Shown here one piece after another: positions 59,476-64,000 of a DNA stretch of 64,000 nt. The translations under genes and the position numbers were made by a program. The notes beneath the pieces were generated by a model. The model worked only from the letters and a program-made list of their open reading frames with translations, was not told the origin of the DNA and ran no database searches. The stretch comes from Nepenthes gracilis. Taxonomy: Eukaryota; Streptophyta; Magnoliopsida; Caryophyllales; Nepenthaceae. The stretch is taken from assembly GCA_033239525.1 (NCBI GenBank), contig BSYO01000024.1, positions 11,307,991-11,371,990 on the forward strand, in the 5' to 3' direction. Position 1 is the first letter of the stretch. Each line of letters starts with the position of its first letter.

Positions 59476-60420
59476 CTATCTTAAAGTTCGGCTCGTCACA
59501 GCAAAACAGCAATCAACCGGTGATAGATCGGGGCCCGAGGCCGTCACCATGGCTAGGATCTTCACATGTTCAGTAAGAGATCTAAGTCCGCACAAGCCAG
59601 TAAGATCATCCGAGCCAGAGGAAATACCGACGGTGCGTCGGCAGGAGGGCAAGTAGAGAAACCACACCCAGCAAATCTACCAGCAAATAATAAATCAGTA
59701 ATTATAATAATTTTTTTTTTTTGGGGAAAGAGAGTAAGCCCAAAAGTCTCGGAGAAGCACACTGAATGGTCCAAAATAATTTTTTTTGTGGATAAGAAAA
59801 GACCTAGAATAACCGAAATGCACACCGGATGGTCAAGACCTTTTATTTTTTTGGAAATAAAAAGAAAATAAAGAGAGAGAACCCAAAGAAAATCGAGAAA
59901 TGTCATCGCCAGCTAATCGGATCAAGAAATATGTCATACACAGATCTTTAAGTGCCCGAAAAAGGTCATACGCAGAGCAGATCGAGAAATGTCCGTCCGT
60001 ATATAAACTCCAACTAATAATAAGAACATGATACCAAAAACACATATGTGAAATATATTTTTTTTAATTAGTATGAAAAATAATAGTGTAATAGGCCAAA
60101 TTAGTATGAATAATTAAGTAATTTGCTTTAACCCCATGCCCACCAGCATCCACTCCCCGCCACCACGACCACCACTGCCATTGCCAATGACCACCATCCG
60201 CAGAAATCAACATTCAGCACAAATACAATGGACAAAATATTTTTTAACTGGATTTCCATCTCCAATGACCACTGCCGATGACCACGGTCCCAAATCTCAT
60301 ATCCATTAAACCTTACAATTTTTCTTTTTCAATCGTTGTAAAGGGAAAAAAATTATTAATGGCACAAATATTGACAATATTTCTTTTTCATCAAATTTTG
60401 TTAAGGAAAAAAATCAAATG
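59476..60420. other. MULE interior, second GC-richer patch and simple repeats
   Basis: 59476-59690 is GC-richer and may be another captured piece; none of its frames is recognised. At ~59738-59850 a ~62-bp unit ('gaagcacactgaatggtcc' / 'gaaatgcacaccggatggtc') is repeated. 60130-60290 is rich in CCA/CCG triplets. Confidence 0.4.
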
Positions 60421-60540
60421 AGATATGCAGAGAGAGGCGACAAGGACGAAAGGGCTTGAGAAAGTGAGAGAGGAAGAGAACGGCGACGGCGAGGATTAGT
60501 GATACAGGCATCGCCACGTCACCGTTAGAAACGGCATTAG

Positions 60541-61078
60541 TTAGTGGTAAGTGTATCAATTAGTGAGATAGAGAGAGAGAGAAAGTCGACGGTGAGGGCT
60601 TGAGAAAGTGAGAGAGAGAGAACGGCGAAAGCGAGCGGCGATAGCGAAAGAGTGACTGAGAGGATTGGGGTTTCTAGAGGAACGGTTTGAGAAAGTGAGG
60701 GAGGGATGGGGAAGACGAAATCGGGAGATTTTTTTCAAAATTTTCAAATCTTGATTTAGGCCGTCCACATGTCTCGAAATCGACGGCCCATATATTTCTT
60801 ATTTGTTTATATCAAAAATAGATCTCGACCGTCCATATGTCAAAGATCCGACGGGCCAGATTATGCCGAAATCTGAGCCGTCAGATCATTAGAATTAAAA
60901 CTGACGGCCCAAATTTTAAATCAAATTTAAAATCTGGGCCATTGGTTAACAGACGGCCCAGATCTATTATTTTTAACATTAAAAAAAGGAAAAATTTGGG
61001 CCATCGATTTGATCCGATGGCCCAAAAGGGCAAAGCAGGGGACGCTGCTTTGCTAGGCGAAATAGCATCACCCAGTCC
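60541..61078. repeat. Right terminal inverted repeat of the MULE
   Basis: Inverse of the left end; outer sequence CACCCAGTCC. Contains GA-rich microsatellite-like DNA at ~60565-60620. Confidence 0.8.
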
Positions 61079-61087
61079 CGTTTAAGC

Positions 61088-61836
61088 ATTACTTATTATT
61101 GACCATAACAATTATCAATAAAAGTTTTATCCAATAATAATAACCTTACAAATTTTGATATTCTGTCCCATTGCCTACCATTAGTCATTGATGCCTTTAA
61201 TTGCCATCACCAATTGCAACATGTCGATCACCAAGCCACCACCATTGACATCCACTAACAGATCACAAGGCAGTAATTCCTGTGATTATTACTATAATTT
61301 ATCAGTCGACATGCCTCATTCCCCATTTGCTACCTGCTGACAGTGTTCATTGATCATTAAGGTCCACAATCCTATCACAATCACAATTATCATATATCCC
61401 TTTTTTTTATTTCAAGAAATTAAAAGATAAAATTAAAATTTTAATTCTATCTGACGCCAAATAATAAAATTAAAATTAAATCTTAGATTTTATTTCTAAT
61501 TTTGAATTTCAAAATCTGATTCATGTTTTCAAACCAAGCATTATCTAATACATTAAACAGCTTTGTTTAATATATTTTAACCCAGATAAGAATATCCTAA
61601 GTTAAAAGAAATAAGACACCCCGATAAATGAAAAAGGGTTTTATTGTATTCAAAATGATCATTTATGGTATTAACAAGGCTGAATTGAAACCCATTGGCT
61701 TCTCATTGTCTATATCTTACAAAGCTGAAATTCTTGGTTTGGAAAGTTACATTAATACTTAGAACATTAGAAATGGTATGTGTTGTGAGGCCATCACTCA
61801 TTCAATACTATTGAGTACTGTTTTGAGCTTAAGATT
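61088..61836. repeat. Spacer segment of unit C
   Basis: Matches 870-1365, then 2551-2795, and also 39890-40155, skipping the insert present at 1366-2550. Ends where an LTR begins at 61837. Confidence 0.7.
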
Positions 61837-62779
61837 TGTTGCGTTCCGGTTGCCGCGTATCAGACGGACCAGGCTCACTGATGAGGGGTGTGTCCAGTCG
61901 GATGCGTGGTTTCCAGGCAACACGAGTGTTGGATGATGGGGGTCGTTAGAGAAAGATCGAGACCGAATTTTACGTGAAAAACCTCCTCGTAAATGGGGAG
62001 GGAAAAACCACAAGGCTCTGGGTCTACTTGGAAGTTTCGCTATATGAGTTAGAGAGTTTACAAAGTACAGTTATGAGGGTTGTTCCCTTCTCTATTTCTC
62101 GTTTTGTGTTTCTCTCCTAAGGAAGCTATGCTCGCTGGGAGCCTTTCTTACTCTTCTGTGGGGAGTTGGACTTGGAGAGGGAGAGTGCCCGGTTGAAGTT
62201 TTAGGGCTTTAGAGTTGTAGAGTCTGGGAAGCTCTGAGGGAGAAAAGCCGTCCCCCGGAGAGGAGTCTTTGCTGAGTATTTATAGTGGAAATTGGGCAGT
62301 TGGGGAGTAGACACGTGGCGTCCATCCGTCGGTTGAGGAGCTGGACCACCCACTCTCTGAAAAGCTGCTGATGTTGCGTGGAGTGCCATGCGGACGGCGC
62401 TGCCGTAGCATCTGAGCGTGTCAGGTGTACAGGATCTGGATATCAGCCTTGATTTGACCAGGCGTGCCCTGTTGATATGGCGACTGGTAGTAGTTGCAGG
62501 CTTTCTTGAAAACCGGCGAAGTAGGCTAGTTGGCATTCCCGGCCATGAACGAGGGGTCTCGTCCGTTGTGATGTTCCTTGTGAGTTGGTGGTCACGGCTC
62601 TGTAGGATCTACTGGGAGAAGTCCGAGCGCCCCTTCTTGGCCGCTCAGGTAATTTCTCCAGGCTTCTCGGGCTTTCCGTCCTTGGGTCTCTTACTTGGGC
62701 CGCCTGAATATCTTGGGCTTCTTACTTGGGCCCTGCTTCTGGGCCGCGCTTTCATGGGCTTTCACATCGAGGCTCAACA
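61837..62779 (+). repeat. LTR with TGTTG...CAACA ends
   Basis: Begins TGTTGCGTTCC and ends GGCTCAACA, an inverted TGTTG/CAACA pair as expected of an LTR. A TATA-like TATTTATAG lies at ~62278. The second LTR is not in the window, so the call rests on ends, composition and following gag. Confidence 0.6.
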
Positions 62780-63672
62780 TAGCCCCCCATGCCAAATGAC
62801 CCGAAGTGCTCGGTCGTTTGGCATGAAGTCGTCGGCCTGTTGGAGGCATTGGTCGTCCGAGTGCATGTGTCCTGGCGGTGAGCACTGCGTTGACCTTGAC
62901 GGGAGGTTGTCCTCGGACCTCTTCTGGGCCGCCGTTTCACTTTCCTGCTGGAGCATTAAATGCCGTATCCTGCTGATGTGACGCGCTATCGGGGCCTTGG
63001 GAAGGAATGATCGCCAGGCTTCTGGGGCGAATGGCCGGTCGACGCGTGGCAAGGGCAATGAGTACATCTTTCCGTACTCTAGGGTTTATTTAAACGCCTC
63101 ACTGCCCTGATCTTCCATTCTCGCGTCCGTTTCTTGCCTTCTTCTTCGAGCTTCGTCTTCTCTTTTGTTCTTTGGCTTCCATAGCGTCTAGAATGAGAGA
63201 TATTGCTTCCACAGTGACGCTTGGCAAGCTCACGGAAATTCGTGCTCAGTATCAAATCCTTGAGTCTATGGCCATGATGATCCCGGAGCCGCATGATAGG
63301 GCGTTGTACTCTCCGGATGGCTCATCACCGTTTTCGAGGCCCACCTCAAAAGTGGGTTGCGGTTCTCTGTTTCGGAGGACCTCTATGACATTATGAGGGC
63401 GCTCGGGGTGCCTCTTGCCAGGCTTCAGCCGAATGCGATGAGATATCTCGTGTCCTTGTGCGTCTTCTTTCGGTGTCACGAGAAGCCCTTGAATCCTCTC
63501 ATGGTCAAGGTGATGTTCCACTTTACGCAGAACCTTGACTGGATCGTAATGACGCCCCGCCCGGAGTTTTCTTCGCTGAGTGGTGGCAACCCAGATTCCG
63601 TGAGGCGGTGGAATGACAAGTTCTTCTTCCTCGGCGTCTTCGAGCATTGGGCCGTCCCTAACGCGTGGAGAA
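61837..63672 (+). mobile_element. 5' LTR and gag start of a non-autonomous retrotransposon, truncated
   Basis: LTR 61837-62779, a leader, then a gag-like frame from 63193 that breaks off at ~63672, where a dispersed repeat begins. GC-rich against its surroundings. The gag-like frame is related to the one at 5143-5708. Confidence 0.65.
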
Positions 63673-63710
63673 TGTTATTATATGAAATAATTTTGGATTC
63701 ATTCAACTAA
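63193..63710 (+). pseudogene. Gag-like frame of a plant non-autonomous retrotransposon, broken
   Basis: ATG at 63193 (MRDIASTVTLGKLTEIRAQY) follows a TATA-like TTTATTTAAACG at ~63083-63094. The frame ends at 63396, but the conserved part continues in the next frame (63357-63710): LRFSVSEDLYDIMRAL, LQPNAMRYLVSLCVFF, QNLDWIVMTPRPEFSSLSGG and WNDKFFFLGVFEHWAV. So there is one frame shift near 63360. The last residues after RMLL read into the dispersed repeat, where the element is cut. Product would be a capsid-like protein. Confidence 0.65.
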
Positions 63711-64000
63711 TAATTATGTTGGCCTGATTTTAATTAGGAGATCATTATATAAATATTATTTTATTAATTAAATAATATATTAGTAAATCGTAAGGACAGG
63801 TTCGTCGAGACTTGCGAGACCCATGATCAACTTAAATAGTTACGCTGTGTCATTTTTTAAACTTTTCACTTTTAGCGTATTAAATTTTACCTCTTAATTA
63901 TCTCTACAAATATTTAAAATTTAGAGGATTAATATTTTTGCCCCTTTTCATATTTTTGAAACTTTGACTCAATTAAAGATATTATTTATATAAATATACT
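63676..64000. repeat. Dispersed repeat, copy 2 (runs off the window)
   Basis: Same sequence and orientation as 59040-59350. It directly abuts the broken gag-like frame, so it is either an insertion or a deletion joint. Confidence 0.75.

Larger units (their letters stand above)
55863..61078. mobile_element. Mutator-like element (Pack-MULE type), 5.2 kb
   Basis: Long terminal inverted repeats (left from 55863 GGATTGAGGAATGCTGCTTC; right ends 61078) are flanked by 9-bp target duplications, TGTTTAAGT (55854-55862) and CGTTTAAGC (61079-61087). The empty site reads CGTTTAAGC at 861-869. Long inverted repeats and 9-bp duplications define Mutator-type elements. No MuDR/MURA transposase is seen inside. 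The interior holds exon-like host sequence, so it fits a non-autonomous Pack-MULE. Confidence 0.88.

Noticed and set aside
55863..61078. Possibility that the element is a CACTA, hAT or Helitron
   Set aside because: The 9-bp target duplication and TIRs of over 300 bp fit Mutator-type elements; CACTA gives 3 bp, hAT 8 bp, and Helitrons have no TIR or duplication.
62201..63067. Several 60-190-residue frames on both strands in the LTR and leader
   Set aside because: GC-rich LTR sequence gives long chance frames; none shows a domain.

Overview
This is nuclear DNA from a flowering plant, most likely a dicot; the species cannot be fixed from sequence alone. It is strongly AT-rich and dense in decayed LTR retrotransposons. 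It carries a Mutator-type DNA transposon and has only one recognisable host gene family. I found no rRNA, tRNA, CRISPR or bacterial-type operon.

The host genes are three copies of a small two-exon gene for a PGG-domain membrane protein (the C-terminal domain of ITN1/ACD6-like ankyrin proteins, here without ankyrin repeats). All are on the minus strand: copy A (exon 1 only, cut by the left window edge, ~1-516), copy B (29401-31011) and copy C (53741-55390). Each sits in a longer repeated unit, so the window is a degenerate tandem array of a unit that was ~15-20 kb before transposons expanded it.

Unit A: PGG exon 1, a shared spacer, a ~52-bp minisatellite (~1790-2300), a GC-richer non-autonomous element with three minus-strand mini-genes (~3986-9280), a full-length but dead Ty3/gypsy element (10208-19469), a shared spacer, a copia gag remnant, and a complete but dead Ty1/copia element (23721-29199). 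Unit B: PGG copy B, spacer, a deleted gypsy element (34256-38369), a second minisatellite copy (~39000-39640), a tandem duplication carrying gypsy LTR fragments (~41632-47103), a gag-only copia element (47104-51346) and a second copia gag remnant. Unit C: PGG copy C with a 122-bp promoter duplication, a 5.2-kb Pack-MULE-like element with 9-bp target duplications (55863-61078), then the 5' LTR and gag start of another retrotransposon (61837-63672).

Because the units are paralogous, several insertions can be checked against an empty site elsewhere in the window: the MULE against 861-869, the copia element against 53539-53543, and the deleted gypsy against 21156-21160. The PGG genes are the only loci that look capable of making a host protein. 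All transposon coding regions carry stops or frameshifts, or lack whole domains.
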